From Azophilus sp026709365 (lineage in GTDB: Bacteria; Pseudomonadota; Gammaproteobacteria; Pseudomonadales; Azotimanducaceae), in NCBI GenBank assembly GCA_965200175.1, contig OZ241345.1, positions 1,984,001-2,048,000 of the forward strand: 64,000 nt of DNA, given 5' to 3'. Of this stretch, positions 1-6,924 are shown piece by piece. The translations under genes and the position numbers were made by a program. Positions within the stretch are counted from its first letter, which is position 1. Each line of letters begins with the position of its first letter. Below the pieces are notes generated by a model. The model searched no databases, was not told where the DNA came from, and saw only the letters and a list, made by a program, of their open reading frames with translations.

Positions 1-714
1 GGTGCGGGAAAGATGGCGCAGAAACTGGATGCCCAGACCCGCGCCTTGGGCGGCGCCAGCAATCAGGCCAGGCACATCGGCCATGACGAAGCTTGCGTCC
101 GTCGCCACCCGCACCACCCCCAAGCTGGGTTTGAGCGTGGTGAAGGGATAGTCGGCAATCTTGGGCTGCGCGGCGGTGGTCCGCGCCAGCAGCGTCGATT
201 TGCCGGCATTGGGTCGCCCGAGCAAACCCACGTCGGCCAGCAGGCGCAGCTGCAAGACTAATTCGCGCTCCTCGCCCGCCTCCCCCGGCGTGGTCCGGCG
301 CGGGGCGCGATTCACGCTTGACTTGAAGCGGGCGTTGCCGAGACCGCAGCGTCCGCCCTTGGCGACCCGGAGGCGCTGGCCCGGCGCGTTGAGGTCGCCG
401 AGCACCTCGCCAAAGGCGGCGTCCGTGACGGTGGTGCCCAAGGGAACCTTGATCAGGCGATCCTCGCCACCGGCCCCGGTTCGGTTGCGGCCGCTGCCGG
501 GCTCGCCATTGCCCGCTAGGTAGCGGGGTTGGAAACGGAAGTCAACCAAGGTGTTGAGCGCCGCGTCAGCGACCAGCACCACGTCGCCGCCGACGCCGCC
601 ATCGCCACCGTCAGGGCCGCCGCGCGGAATGTACTTCTCGCGACGAAAGCTTAGGGCGCCGCCGCCGCCCTTGCCGGCACGGACGTAAACCGTCGCTTGG
701 TCGATGAACTGCAT
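1..714 (-). CDS. obgE: GTPase Obg/CgtA, 3' end cut by window edge
   Basis: Ribosome-associated GTPase acting in 50S maturation and stress control. The visible 238 residues hold the Gly-rich OBG fold (GKGGGGALSFRREKYIPRGGPDGG near the N-terminus, read as overlapping short motifs) and the start of the G domain: Walker A GRPNAGKST at about residue 161, switch region with DYPFTTL, and the DxxG motif as DVPG near residue 210. The C-terminal part of the G domain and any Obg C-terminal domain lie beyond base 1. It follows rpmA by 22 nt on the same strand, the usual rplU-rpmA-obg operon. The ATG at 712-714 gives the canonical start MQFIDQATV. Confidence 0.97.
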   Translation of the reverse strand, partial: MQFIDQATVYVRAGKGGGGALSFRREKYIPRGGPDGGDGGVGGDVVLVADAALNTLVDFRFQPRYLAGNGEPGSGRNRTGAGGEDRLIKVPLGTTVTDAAFGEVLGDLNAPGQRLRVAKGGRCGLGNARFKSSVNRAPRRTTPGEAGEERELVLQLRLLADVGLLGRPNAGKSTLLARTTAAQPKIADYPFTTLKPSLGVVRVATDASFVMADVPGLIAGAAQGAGLGIQFLRHLSRT

Positions 715-736
715 GAATGCGCCATTGAGGACGCCA

Positions 737-997
737 CTAGGAATTCGGCACAACGGTGACGTACTTGCGCTTCCGCTGGCCCTTCTCGAAGAACTTCACC
801 TGTCCGTCGGCGGTGGCGAACAACGTGTAATCCCGGCCGCAGCCCACGTTCTCGCCAGCCCGAAAGCGGCTGCCCCGTTGGCGGACGATGATGTTGCCGG
901 CGCGCACGACCTGCCCGCCGAAACGCTTCACCCCCAAGCGCTTTGATTCCGAGTCCCGGCCGTTGCGGGTGCTGCCCCCTGCCTTCTTGTGCGCCAT
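737..997 (-). CDS. rpmA: 50S ribosomal protein L27
   Basis: L27 sits near the peptidyl-transferase centre of the large subunit. The 86-residue product starts MAHKKAGGSTRNGRDSESK, the conserved N-terminus, and contains GQVVRAGNIIVRQRG and GxNVGxGRDxTLFA. An open frame extends upstream to 1060, but the family's fixed start fits only the ATG at 995-997, which is preceded by AGGAGGCACGCC, a strong ribosome-binding site. It is the second gene of the rplU-rpmA-obg operon. Nothing unusual is seen in it. Confidence 0.98.
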   Translation of the reverse strand: MAHKKAGGSTRNGRDSESKRLGVKRFGGQVVRAGNIIVRQRGSRFRAGENVGCGRDYTLFATADGQVKFFEKGQRKRKYVTVVPNS

Positions 998-1056
998 GGC
1001 GTGCCTCCTGTCCTTGGTGTCCCGTTCGCCGAATCCCGTGTCCGCCGCCGTCCGTA

Positions 1057-1380
1057 TCAAGCCGCCGAAGCCGCTTCGATGCCCGTGACCCGAATCTCGG
1101 TGTAGGCTTGGCGATGGCCCTGCCGACGCATGTAGCCCTTGCGCCGCTTGAACTTGATGACGCGGATTTTCCTGCCGCGGCCCTGGGCGACCACCTCAGC
1201 GGTAACCCGGCCCCCTTCCACAAGCGGCTGGCCGACCTGAACGCCGCCCTCGCCGCCGACCATCAGCACTTGGTCGAAAACCACTTCCTCGCCGAGCTCC
1301 GCATCAAGGCGCTCAAGCCGCAGCCTTTCGCCCTCCGTGACCCGATGCTGCTTGCCGCCGCTGATGATTACCGCAAACAT
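1057..1380 (-). CDS. rplU: 50S ribosomal protein L21
   Basis: L21 binds 23S rRNA in the large subunit. The 107-residue product begins MFAVIISGGKQHRV, matching the family N-terminus, and ends with the basic stretch KIRVIKFKRRKGYMRRQGHRQ followed by a short Ala-rich tail. The open frame continues to 1452, but the start at 1378-1380 is fixed by homology. It is the first gene of the rplU-rpmA-obg transcription unit and is divergent from the polyprenyl diphosphate synthase gene, the common gammaproteobacterial arrangement. The promoter must lie in 1381-1607. Confidence 0.97.
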   Translation of the reverse strand: MFAVIISGGKQHRVTEGERLRLERLDAELGEEVVFDQVLMVGGEGGVQVGQPLVEGGRVTAEVVAQGRGRKIRVIKFKRRKGYMRRQGHRQAYTEIRVTGIEAASAA

Positions 1381-1607
1381 TCTTTCCCACTCCGTTCGTG
1401 TCGGCGCTTGTGTAGAATAGGGGAATTGACGCCGACCCGCACCTTCGGACACAGCGGAGGCGGCAAGCCAATGACCCGGCGATGAACGCCCTGTTCCTTA
1501 GTTGCCAGCAGCGGGCCGCGTCACGGCAGGCCCTTGGCCGGAAAGGCCGCGTATTCTAGAGGCGAAGAAATGGAATTACAACGAGACGGGGAGGCGAGCG
1601 GCAGGCG

Positions 1608-1804
1608 GGCAGCGGCTCAGCTTGCCTCAGGTCATCGTCGTGGTTCGGTCGAGGGCGGGACGCCCTCGCTCCGGGGAGCTTGCCTGAAGCGGGCGTTTCG
1701 CCCCGGAGCGAGGGCATGACGAACCGAAGGTTCGCGCCCTCGCAGTGGCGCTCGTCAGAGCGCCAGCCGCTCAAGCCCAGCCAAGGTCCAACTGAGCCGC
1801 TGCC
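1608..1804 (+). repeat. Family A MITE-like element with 13-bp terminal inverted repeats
   Basis: The element opens with GGCAGCGGCTCAG (1608-1620) and closes with the exact inverse CTGAGCCGCTGCC (1792-1804). Inside are further palindromes such as GAGGGCGGGACGCCCTC (about 1660-1676). No plausible protein is encoded. Related copies lie at about 50522-50695 (same orientation, imperfect ends) and 19704-19820 (opposite orientation, one end missing), and a minimal version of the ends at 46737-46777. The Shine-Dalgarno GGGAGG of the downstream ispB begins at the very next base. Length about 197 bp, terminal inversions and several copies fit a MITE; the mobilising transposase is not in this window. 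Confidence 0.75.
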
Positions 1805-1820
1805 GGGAGGCGCGGCGGCA

Positions 1821-2858
1821 ATGGCGCTAAGCCTTGCCTCAACCGCGGCGCCGTTGAGCGAACGCCCCCCGCCGCAACCTGCGGGCACCGATGCCTTGGC
1901 GCCGGTCCTCGCCTTAATCAAGGACGACTTCACGGCAGTCAACTGCCTCATTGCCAACCAGCTGACCTCAAAAGCCCCGCTGGTTAAGGAAATAGGCCGC
2001 TATCTCATCGAGTCCGGCGGCAAGCGGCTGCGGCCGGCGCTGGTGCTGCTCGCCGCGCGCTGCTGCGAATACGACGGCAAGCGCCACATCGCCTTGGCCA
2101 CCATCATCGAGTACCTGCATACGGCCACCCTGTTGCATGACGACGTGGTTGACCGCTCCGAACTGCGCCGCGGGCGGCCGACGGCCAATTCACTGTGGGG
2201 CAGCGCGCCTTCGGTTTTGGTGGGCGACTTCCTCTATTCGCGCGCCTTTCAGCTCATGGTGGAGTTGGACAACAAATCCGTGCTGTCCATTCTGGCCGAC
2301 GCGACCAACCTGATCGCCCAAGGCGAGGTCATGCAGTTTTCCGATGTCGGCGACCTCAGCATCACTGAGGAGCGCTACATGGACGTCATTCGCTGCAAGT
2401 CGGCCCTGCTCTTTCAGGCCGCTGCGCAAAGCGGCGCCGTGCTGGGCGGAGGCGACCCGGACCAGGTGGCGGCGCTGCGCAAGTTCGGCTTGGAGTTCGG
2501 CATGGCCTACCAACTCGTGGACGACTGGCTCGACTACGCCGGCGACGCCAAGTCCATGGGCAAGAACGCCGGCGACGACCTCGCCGAGGGCAAGCTGACG
2601 CTGCCGCTCATCTTCACGCTCGCCAACGGCGCAAGCGCCCAGGTCGATTTGGTGCGCGAGAGCCTGATCACCCGCTCCGCCGCCCGGCTCGGCGATGTGC
2701 TCAGCGTGGTCAAGGCCTGCGGCGCGCTCGACTACACCCGCACCGCCGCCTTGCGGCACAGCCAGCGGGCGATGCAATGCCTGGACGCCCTGCCGAACAA
2801 CGAGTACCGCCAGGCGCTTGGCGCATTCACCGAGTTCGCCCAGTCGCGGATGGCGTAG
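1821..2858 (+). CDS. ispB: Polyprenyl (octaprenyl-type) diphosphate synthase
   Basis: Trans-prenyltransferase that builds the polyprenyl side chain of ubiquinone/menaquinone by adding isopentenyl diphosphate to farnesyl diphosphate. The 345-residue protein has both Asp-rich motifs: first DDVVD at residues 107-111, within HDDVVDRSELRRG, and second DDWLD at 234-238. Other family blocks visible are GGKRLRP and KTASLF-equivalent KSALLFQAA. Length agrees with IspB (about 320-350). An open frame runs back to 1680 through the Family A repeat, but the ATG at 1821 has GGGAGG ten bases upstream. Chain length of the product cannot be read from sequence. It diverges from rplU as in many Gammaproteobacteria. 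Confidence 0.94.
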   Translation: MALSLASTAAPLSERPPPQPAGTDALAPVLALIKDDFTAVNCLIANQLTSKAPLVKEIGRYLIESGGKRLRPALVLLAARCCEYDGKRHIALATIIEYLHTATLLHDDVVDRSELRRGRPTANSLWGSAPSVLVGDFLYSRAFQLMVELDNKSVLSILADATNLIAQGEVMQFSDVGDLSITEERYMDVIRCKSALLFQAAAQSGAVLGGGDPDQVAALRKFGLEFGMAYQLVDDWLDYAGDAKSMGKNAGDDLAEGKLTLPLIFTLANGASAQVDLVRESLITRSAARLGDVLSVVKACGALDYTRTAALRHSQRAMQCLDALPNNEYRQALGAFTEFAQSRMA

Positions 2859-2996
2859 AGCCTTCAGCTGGGGAGCGCGAGGGGTTTGCCCCTCGCATGA
2901 AGGGAGCCTTCAGCTGGGGAGCGCGAGGGGCCTGCCCCTTCGCATAACGAGAGCCCTCAGCTCGGGGAGCGCGAGAGTGCGCTCCTCGCAGGAAAC
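2859..2996 (+). repeat. Family B palindromic repeat, three tandem units
   Basis: Three contiguous units of about 45 nt start at roughly 2860, 2908 and 2953. Each has the core CTGGGGAGCGCGAGGGG followed by a reverse partner such as GCCCCTCGC, so each unit folds into a hairpin. The third unit is more divergent. Three units in opposite orientation lie at 3120-3245 in the 3' part of the next gene; together the two arrays face each other across about 120 bp. Related units occur at 22945-22988 and 49624-49707. There are no spacers, so this is not a CRISPR array. Confidence 0.85.
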
Positions 2997-3007
2997 GCCA
3001 TCCAGCC

Positions 3008-3757
3008 TTAGAGCGCAACAGTCAACGAGGTGCCGGTCACATAGCCTTGGGGCCGAACCAGCAGGCGGCCAATCAGGGCAGTGAGGCTCGGCGACGGCCT
3101 CCCTGCCGTGAGCATTGCCCACTCGCGCTCCCCGGCTGAACCTGCTTTCATGCGAGGGGCGAGCCCCTCGCGCTCCCCGGCTGAAGGCTCCTTCATGCGA
3201 GGGGCGGGCCCCTCGCGCTCCCCGGCTGAAGGCTCTCCCGGCTGACCGACAACAGTCACGGCATTGGCGAGCAGAGGCGGTTGCATCGGGCCGCCCTCCG
3301 AGGCCGCCACCAGGCTCATCTGCCGCAGCGCGCCGTTGCGGATGTCGGCGGCGAGTGCAGCCTCCTCGCCGGTCGCTGACGACCAAGCCAAGGCCACCAC
3401 GTCGGTTGCCACTTGGACGCGCAGGCGTTTGGCCAGCTTCAAGTGGAAGTGGTAGCTGGCGATGCTCTCCTCAATGAAGTCGGCGATCCGCTCGCCATCG
3501 CGCAGATCGCGGCCCACAAAGACAAGGGCACCGGCACCGCCAACGAAGGCCACCGTCCGGTCGAGCGCGGCTTGCAGGCGCACCTCCGACCTAAGTTCGG
3601 TGACCGCAGGGCCGACCACCCCGTCCATGGCCACTTTGACGGCGCGCGCGCCCAGCGCGGCAAGGCAGGCCTCGGCCTGATCCCGGAGCGTTCCCGCCTC
3701 GCCCGCCAGAACCACGGTGCGGCCGCCGAGAACGTCAACTGGCGAGGAATCCACCAT
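3008..3757 (-). CDS. Degenerate SDR-like protein carrying an in-frame repeat insertion
   Basis: A 249-residue product with a Rossmann-like start (DVLGGRTVVLAGEAGTL) and an SDR-like end (GRLLVRPQGYVTGTSLTVAL), but without the NNAG motif or a YxxxK catalytic pair, so it is probably not an active dehydrogenase. Between VVGQPG and LTALIGRLL sits a Family B insertion encoding three units of the type EPSAGEREGxAPRMK, period 15 residues. Start chosen at the ATG 3755-3757 (MVDSSPVDV), which overlaps the upstream SDR gene by 23 nt; a second ATG at 3781 is possible. It is the last gene of the minus-strand operon 5989-3008. It may be a non-catalytic partner of the preceding SDR or a decaying duplicate. 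Confidence 0.6.
   Translation of the reverse strand: MVDSSPVDVLGGRTVVLAGEAGTLRDQAEACLAALGARAVKVAMDGVVGPAVTELRSEVRLQAALDRTVAFVGGAGALVFVGRDLRDGERIADFIEESIASYHFHLKLAKRLRVQVATDVVALAWSSATGEEAALAADIRNGALRQMSLVAASEGGPMQPPLLANAVTVVGQPGEPSAGEREGPAPRMKEPSAGEREGLAPRMKAGSAGEREWAMLTAGRPSPSLTALIGRLLVRPQGYVTGTSLTVAL
3120..3245 (-). repeat. Family B repeat array inside coding sequence
   Basis: Three units in the opposite orientation to the array at 2859-2996, with cores reading GCGAGGGGCGAGCCCCTCGC on the plus strand. They fall inside the reading frame of the degenerate SDR gene and keep it open because the unit is 45 nt. The encoded peptide repeats SAGEREG three times. The position corresponds to a region just before the last SDR strand/helix, where a surface insertion could be tolerated. 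Confidence 0.85.
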
Positions 3758-4514
3758 CCGCAAGCACCTCCCGATCCTCAAGCCGAATGGCGGGATCGAG
3801 CATCAGCAGCAGCGCGTCGCCGATTTCCTCGGGTTCGGCCCAGCGCCGCAGCGGTATGGCCTCGGCGAGCTGCTTGACGAGGGGCGAATCACGGCCAATG
3901 GCCTTGTGTACCTGCGGCGTCATCGTGTAGCCCGGCAGCAGGCTTTTGACCTGCACCCGGTGCGCCTGCCCGGCAAGCATCCTTTCATAGGCCCTGTTGA
4001 GGCCGGCCATGCCCCCCTTGGTCGCGCAGTAGGCGCTGGCGCCATCCTGGCCCGTCCGGCTCAAGATCGAGGAGACGTTGACCGCCATGCCGGGAAAGCC
4101 GCGCTCGCCATAGGACTCGGCAATGAGCGGCACACATTGCTTGAGGCCGTAGTAGGCGCCGACCAGGTTGACCCGCACCAACGACATCAGGGTCTCGGCA
4201 GGGGTTTCCTCAATGGGGCTCAAGTGGGATATGCCGGCATTGTTGACCAGGAAGTCGAGGCGTCCAAAACGCCCGAGGGTCTCCCCGGCAACGCGCTCCC
4301 AATCAGCTTCGCAAGCCACGTCCTGGGGCACATAGGCCACGTCGAAGCCGAACCCCGTCAAATCCGCCTCGGCCTGGCGACCGTCCGCTTCGGTGCGGGC
4401 GGTGATGACCACCCGCGCGCCGGCGCCGCCAAGTGCCTTGGCGCAGCCGTAGCCGATCCCGGTGCTGCCGCCGGTGACGATGGCCACGCAACCCCGCAAG
4501 CGGCCGCCGGTCAT
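3735..4514 (-). CDS. SDR family oxidoreductase
   Basis: Classical short-chain dehydrogenase/reductase of 259 residues. Visible motifs: cofactor loop TGGSTGIG near the N-terminus, NNAGISHLSP, the catalytic Ser in NVSSILS, and YCATKGG supplying the Tyr/Lys pair; the C-terminal end DREVLADGGFL is typical. ARTEAD after the second strand suggests NADP(H) preference by analogy, which is only a guess. Start taken at the ATG 4512-4514 (MTGGRLRG), seven nt after the stop of the selenoprotein candidate gene; an alternative start lies at 4541. Substrate unknown; it is part of the 5989-3008 operon. Confidence 0.88.
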   Translation of the reverse strand: MTGGRLRGCVAIVTGGSTGIGYGCAKALGGAGARVVITARTEADGRQAEADLTGFGFDVAYVPQDVACEADWERVAGETLGRFGRLDFLVNNAGISHLSPIEETPAETLMSLVRVNLVGAYYGLKQCVPLIAESYGERGFPGMAVNVSSILSRTGQDGASAYCATKGGMAGLNRAYERMLAGQAHRVQVKSLLPGYTMTPQVHKAIGRDSPLVKQLAEAIPLRRWAEPEEIGDALLLMLDPAIRLEDREVLADGGFLAS

Positions 4515-4521
4515 TGCCTGA

Positions 4522-4866
4522 CTAACCGAAAACCTCGGCATAGAGCGCTTCGTTGAATCCCACCAGCAGGGTGTCGCCCGTCACCAAGGTCGGCGCGCGC
4601 AGATTGCCCGTCGCGCCCAGCATGGCAGCCACCGCTTCATCGGAGGTGGCGTTCGCGCCGCTGAACTCGCTCAGCTTGCGGCCCTTGGCGACCGCCACCC
4701 GCGCGGCCTTCCGCAGCAAATCCAATGCGTCGGCTCGCTGCAGCTTGCGGCTGGCGGGCACGGTTTCGGCAACTTCGATGCCTCTTGCCTCCAAAAACTT
4801 GGAGGCTCGCGCACAGCTCGTTCAGCCGCCGCGGTAGTAGTACCAATCAACAGTCGGTGCGGTCAT
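4522..4866 (-). CDS. ArsC-like thioredoxin-fold protein, candidate selenoprotein (in-frame UGA read as Sec15)
   Basis: Reading from the ATG at 4864-4866 gives 114 residues with one in-frame TGA at 4822-4824 (codon 15): MTAPTVDWYYYRGG-U-TSC-ARASKF. The UGA falls exactly on the first position of a CxxC-type redox motif after the first beta strand of a thioredoxin/ArsC fold, giving U-T-S-C. Downstream the frame stays open with family-like blocks (RVAVAKGRKL, GNLRAPTLVTGDTLLVGFNEA, containing the cis-Pro region RAPTL). AAGGGAGG lies just upstream of the ATG, and the ATG overlaps the previous stop as ATGA. A hairpin follows the UGA (4787-4806). The ArsC-like family is known to include Cys and Sec members. 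Alternative: a pseudogene with a nonsense mutation. The selenocysteine machinery is not in this window. Confidence 0.82.
4787..4824 (-). promoter_or_regulatory. Candidate bacterial SECIS element with UGA codon
   Basis: From the UGA (4822-4824) there are 15 nt, then a perfect 8-bp stem GCCTCCAA/TTGGAGGC with a four-base loop GTTT (4787-4806). The loop begins 23 nt after the UGA and its first base is G. Published bacterial SECIS models call for a short stem-loop roughly 16-37 nt after the UGA with a G in the first loop positions, so geometry and loop both fit. The hairpin is within coding sequence, as is normal in bacteria. No lower stem was found. Confidence 0.7.
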
Positions 4867-5045
4867 GGGTTCCTCCCTTGGGGTCGGTGTGGTTTCCGGT
4901 TGGGATGCACATGCACGTAGCGCAGCGCACCCAACCGCCGGGCATGGCTGGCCACCAAGGGGCCATGCTCCTCCAGCCAATACTGGTAGAACTCATCGTG
5001 GTTCAGGTTCGGCTGCTTGCGCAGCAAAAAGGTGAGGCGCAGCAT
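4863..5045 (-). CDS. EthD-domain protein, apparently C-terminally truncated
   Basis: A 60-residue product: MLRLTFLLRKQPNLNHDEF followed by QYWLEEHGPLVASHARRLG, which is the first half of an EthD/dimeric alpha-beta barrel domain (usually about 100 residues or more). The last residues, after RYVHVHP, look like translated leader sequence of the next gene, and the stop overlaps the next ATG as ATGA. The start also overlaps the upstream metallo-hydrolase stop as ATGA. The product may be a remnant left by a deletion that kept the operon coupled; whether it folds is unclear. Confidence 0.6.
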   Translation of the reverse strand: MLRLTFLLRKQPNLNHDEFYQYWLEEHGPLVASHARRLGALRYVHVHPNRKPHRPQGRNP

Positions 5046-5989
5046 CAGCCGCCCGCCTTTTGCAAGCTGGTGTAGGCGCGATTGACGAAGCCGGACGGGT
5101 CGCCGAAGGCCTCATCGAACGGCGCCGTCGGCTTGGCCTCCAGGACCGCTTCAAGGTCCGCGCCCTCCGCCATCAGGTCCATGATGGCCGCGCGCACCGT
5201 TTCAAGCATGTGAATGTAGTCCACCAGCGCCTGATGATCGGTCACCGGGCCGTGGCCGGGGATGACCGTAGTGTCCTCGTCGATTTCCGCGAGCACCGAA
5301 GCGCAGAAGTGAATCATGCCGTCGAGTTCGCCGCCATTGTCTGCGTCGATGAAGGGATAGCCCGAGTTGTTGAACACGTCGCCCAAGTGGACGGCGTTGC
5401 GGCCCCGGAAGATCACTGCCGCATCGCCGGTGGTGTGCGCGGGGCCGAAGTGGACCAAGTCGATCTGCTCGCCGTTGAAGTGGAACTGCATGGTCTCGTC
5501 GAAGGTGATCGTCGGGCGGGCGTCCTCCGGATAGGCCTGCTGCTCGTACTGCATCGCCACCAGATTGATGATGCGCGCGTCGGCCATCATGCGCCGCGAG
5601 TTGGTCTGGGCCACCAGCCAATTGCCTTGCGGCCCCAAGGCCAAGTTGCCGTCCGCATGGTCGAAGTGCCAGTGGGTGTTGATGGCGAAGTCCACGGCGC
5701 CGCCGCCGAGTTCGGCAATCTTGGCCTCGATCTTGGGGATGAGTTGCGGAAACTGGTCATCGACGATCAGCACGCCGTCGTCGCCGATGCTGACGGCGAT
5801 GTTGCCCCCCAAGCCAAAGAGCACGTGCAGCCCGTCACCGTGCTGCTCGGCCCTGATCTCCGTGCCGTCAAAATCCCAGCCAAAGGCGCCCAGCAACTCA
5901 TCGAGCGTCATCAGGTCATGGGCTTTGGCGTGGAGCGGCGCAATCGCCAAGCCGGCGAGCAGCAAAGCTATGGAGATGATGCTCCGCAT
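5045..5989 (-). CDS. Secreted metallo-beta-lactamase-fold hydrolase
   Basis: A 314-residue protein with an N-terminal signal peptide (MRSIISIALLLAGLAIAP ending near AKA), so it acts in the periplasm or outside. The MBL zinc motif is THWHFDHADGN (HxHxDH), and further ligands are plausible in GPAHTTGDA and GHGPVTD. The fold class is certain, but lactamase activity is not implied; relatives include glyoxalase II-like and SoxH/quinoprotein-relay-associated hydrolases. It is the promoter-proximal gene of the operon with EthD, ArsC-like, SDR and SDR-like genes. The ATG at 5987-5989 is followed by a clean signal peptide, which supports the start. Confidence 0.88.
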   Translation of the reverse strand: MRSIISIALLLAGLAIAPLHAKAHDLMTLDELLGAFGWDFDGTEIRAEQHGDGLHVLFGLGGNIAVSIGDDGVLIVDDQFPQLIPKIEAKIAELGGGAVDFAINTHWHFDHADGNLALGPQGNWLVAQTNSRRMMADARIINLVAMQYEQQAYPEDARPTITFDETMQFHFNGEQIDLVHFGPAHTTGDAAVIFRGRNAVHLGDVFNNSGYPFIDADNGGELDGMIHFCASVLAEIDEDTTVIPGHGPVTDHQALVDYIHMLETVRAAIMDLMAEGADLEAVLEAKPTAPFDEAFGDPSGFVNRAYTSLQKAGG

Positions 5990-6060
5990 GTTTTCCTCCC
6001 CCAGAGTCGTATCGTGCCAAAAGGTTAACCGAATCGTCCAGTCGGCACATGCGCGTCCGA

Positions 6061-6408
6061 CTAGGGCGCTGGCTCCCAGGCCATGATTGCCGCGACACGA
6101 CCGATGACCTCGTCCATCAAAGGCTCCGGAACAACCTCGAGGCGTCGCCCGTTGCGCGACTCAAGATCGAGGGCGCGAGGCTGGTCGCAACGGATGAAGC
6201 CAACCGTTCGGGTACCGGCATCAGCCAATGAAACCGCAAACCCGCGGCGACGGGCGAAGCGCCCTCCGGTAGTGATGGGGAGGACGATAGGCGTTCTGGT
6301 GAGTTCGTTGAATTTCGCCGGAGAAACAATCACAACCGGCCGCGTTCCTTGTTGCTCGTGGCCAGCGGCCGGGTCGAGGCTAACCAGCCAAATCTCGCCA
6401 CGCCGCAC
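6061..6408 (-). CDS. PemK/MazF-type endoribonuclease toxin
   Basis: A 115-residue protein whose core reads RRGEIWLVSLDPAAGHEQQG and RPVVIVSP, then LPITTG and FIRCDQPRALD, the typical MazF/PemK SH3-like barrel sequence. Such toxins cleave mRNA at short motifs. The likely start is the GTG at 6406-6408, which shares one base with the TAG stop of the antitoxin gene (TAGTG), a usual coupling in these modules; the frame is open further upstream to 6447. Target specificity cannot be predicted here. Confidence 0.88.
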   Translation of the reverse strand: MRRGEIWLVSLDPAAGHEQQGTRPVVIVSPAKFNELTRTPIVLPITTGGRFARRRGFAVSLADAGTRTVGFIRCDQPRALDLESRNGRRLEVVPEPLMDEVIGRVAAIMAWEPAP

Positions 6409-6665
6409 TATAGAAGTTCTCTGCCGACGGGTTTCGCTTCGAGCCAAGCGCGGTCGCTTTCGTCGCCGTCCGAACTTTGTTCACACTGTTCGATGAGCTC
6501 CTCAAGTGTGTAGCTGGGGCGCCTTCTCGGAGCTACGATCAAGCGACCCCGATCAATTCCGAGGTTCACCTTGGAGCCCGCCTTGAGGTCAAGAACATCA
6601 AGTAGGGCCGGAGGCACTGCCAGCATCACGGAGCCGCCGACCTTGCGAAGATTGGTGGTGTGCAT
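6408..6665 (-). CDS. MazE/PemI-type antitoxin
   Basis: An 85-residue protein with an AbrB-like swapped-hairpin N-terminus (LRKVGGSVMLAVPPALLDVL) that would bind DNA and a charged C-terminal tail (EELIEQCEQSSDGDESDRAW) of the kind that wraps around the toxin. It precedes and overlaps the toxin gene by one base. The ATG at 6663-6665 has GGAG seven bases upstream. An AT-rich inverted repeat at 6679-6694 is the probable autoregulatory operator. In this class the antitoxin neutralises the toxin and represses the pair. Confidence 0.85.
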   Translation of the reverse strand: MHTTNLRKVGGSVMLAVPPALLDVLDLKAGSKVNLGIDRGRLIVAPRRRPSYTLEELIEQCEQSSDGDESDRAWLEAKPVGRELL

Positions 6666-6678
6666 TCACTTCTCCAAG

Positions 6679-6694
6679 TTATATCGGAATATAA
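6679..6694 (-). promoter_or_regulatory. Likely operator/promoter of the toxin-antitoxin pair
   Basis: TTATATCGGAATATAA is a perfect inverted repeat (6-bp arms, 4-bp centre) starting 14 bases upstream of the antitoxin ATG. It is a conspicuous AT-rich patch in high-GC DNA and contains a TATAAT-like box on either strand. AbrB-like antitoxins commonly bind such palindromes to autoregulate. The remaining intergenic DNA up to 6924 shows no other gene. Confidence 0.55.
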
Positions 6695-6924
6695 TACGGC
6701 TCAACAAGACCGAAAGCGACCACACGCCTGCAGAGCGGCCGCGTTTGATGGGCCTGTTGCGTGTGGGTCGGGCTCAGATTTGTTTCCAAGCCCGCACAGC
6801 GATCCCGCCAGTCCAGACCACCATAGGCGCCGCTGCAGCCAGCAGCCGAGCGCCGCTCCAGTTGCGCGACGCCCCCAAGCGCCCATGATAGGATTGCGCC
6901 GCTCCAAAGAGAACCGGCCGTCGC

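Noticed and set aside
1680..1820. N-terminal extension of the polyprenyl synthase from an upstream ATG
   Set aside because: The extension is translated repeat DNA; the ATG at 1821 has a strong ribosome-binding site and gives family length.
2859..3245. CRISPR-like tandem repeats
   Set aside because: Units are contiguous with no unique spacers, are palindromic across their whole length, and part is translated; no cas genes nearby.
4637..4846. Alternative minus-strand frame covering the UGA of the ArsC-like gene, as if a frameshift had occurred
   Set aside because: The product has no family similarity, and the original frame is open on both sides of the UGA with a well-placed redox motif, so a frameshift is not needed.
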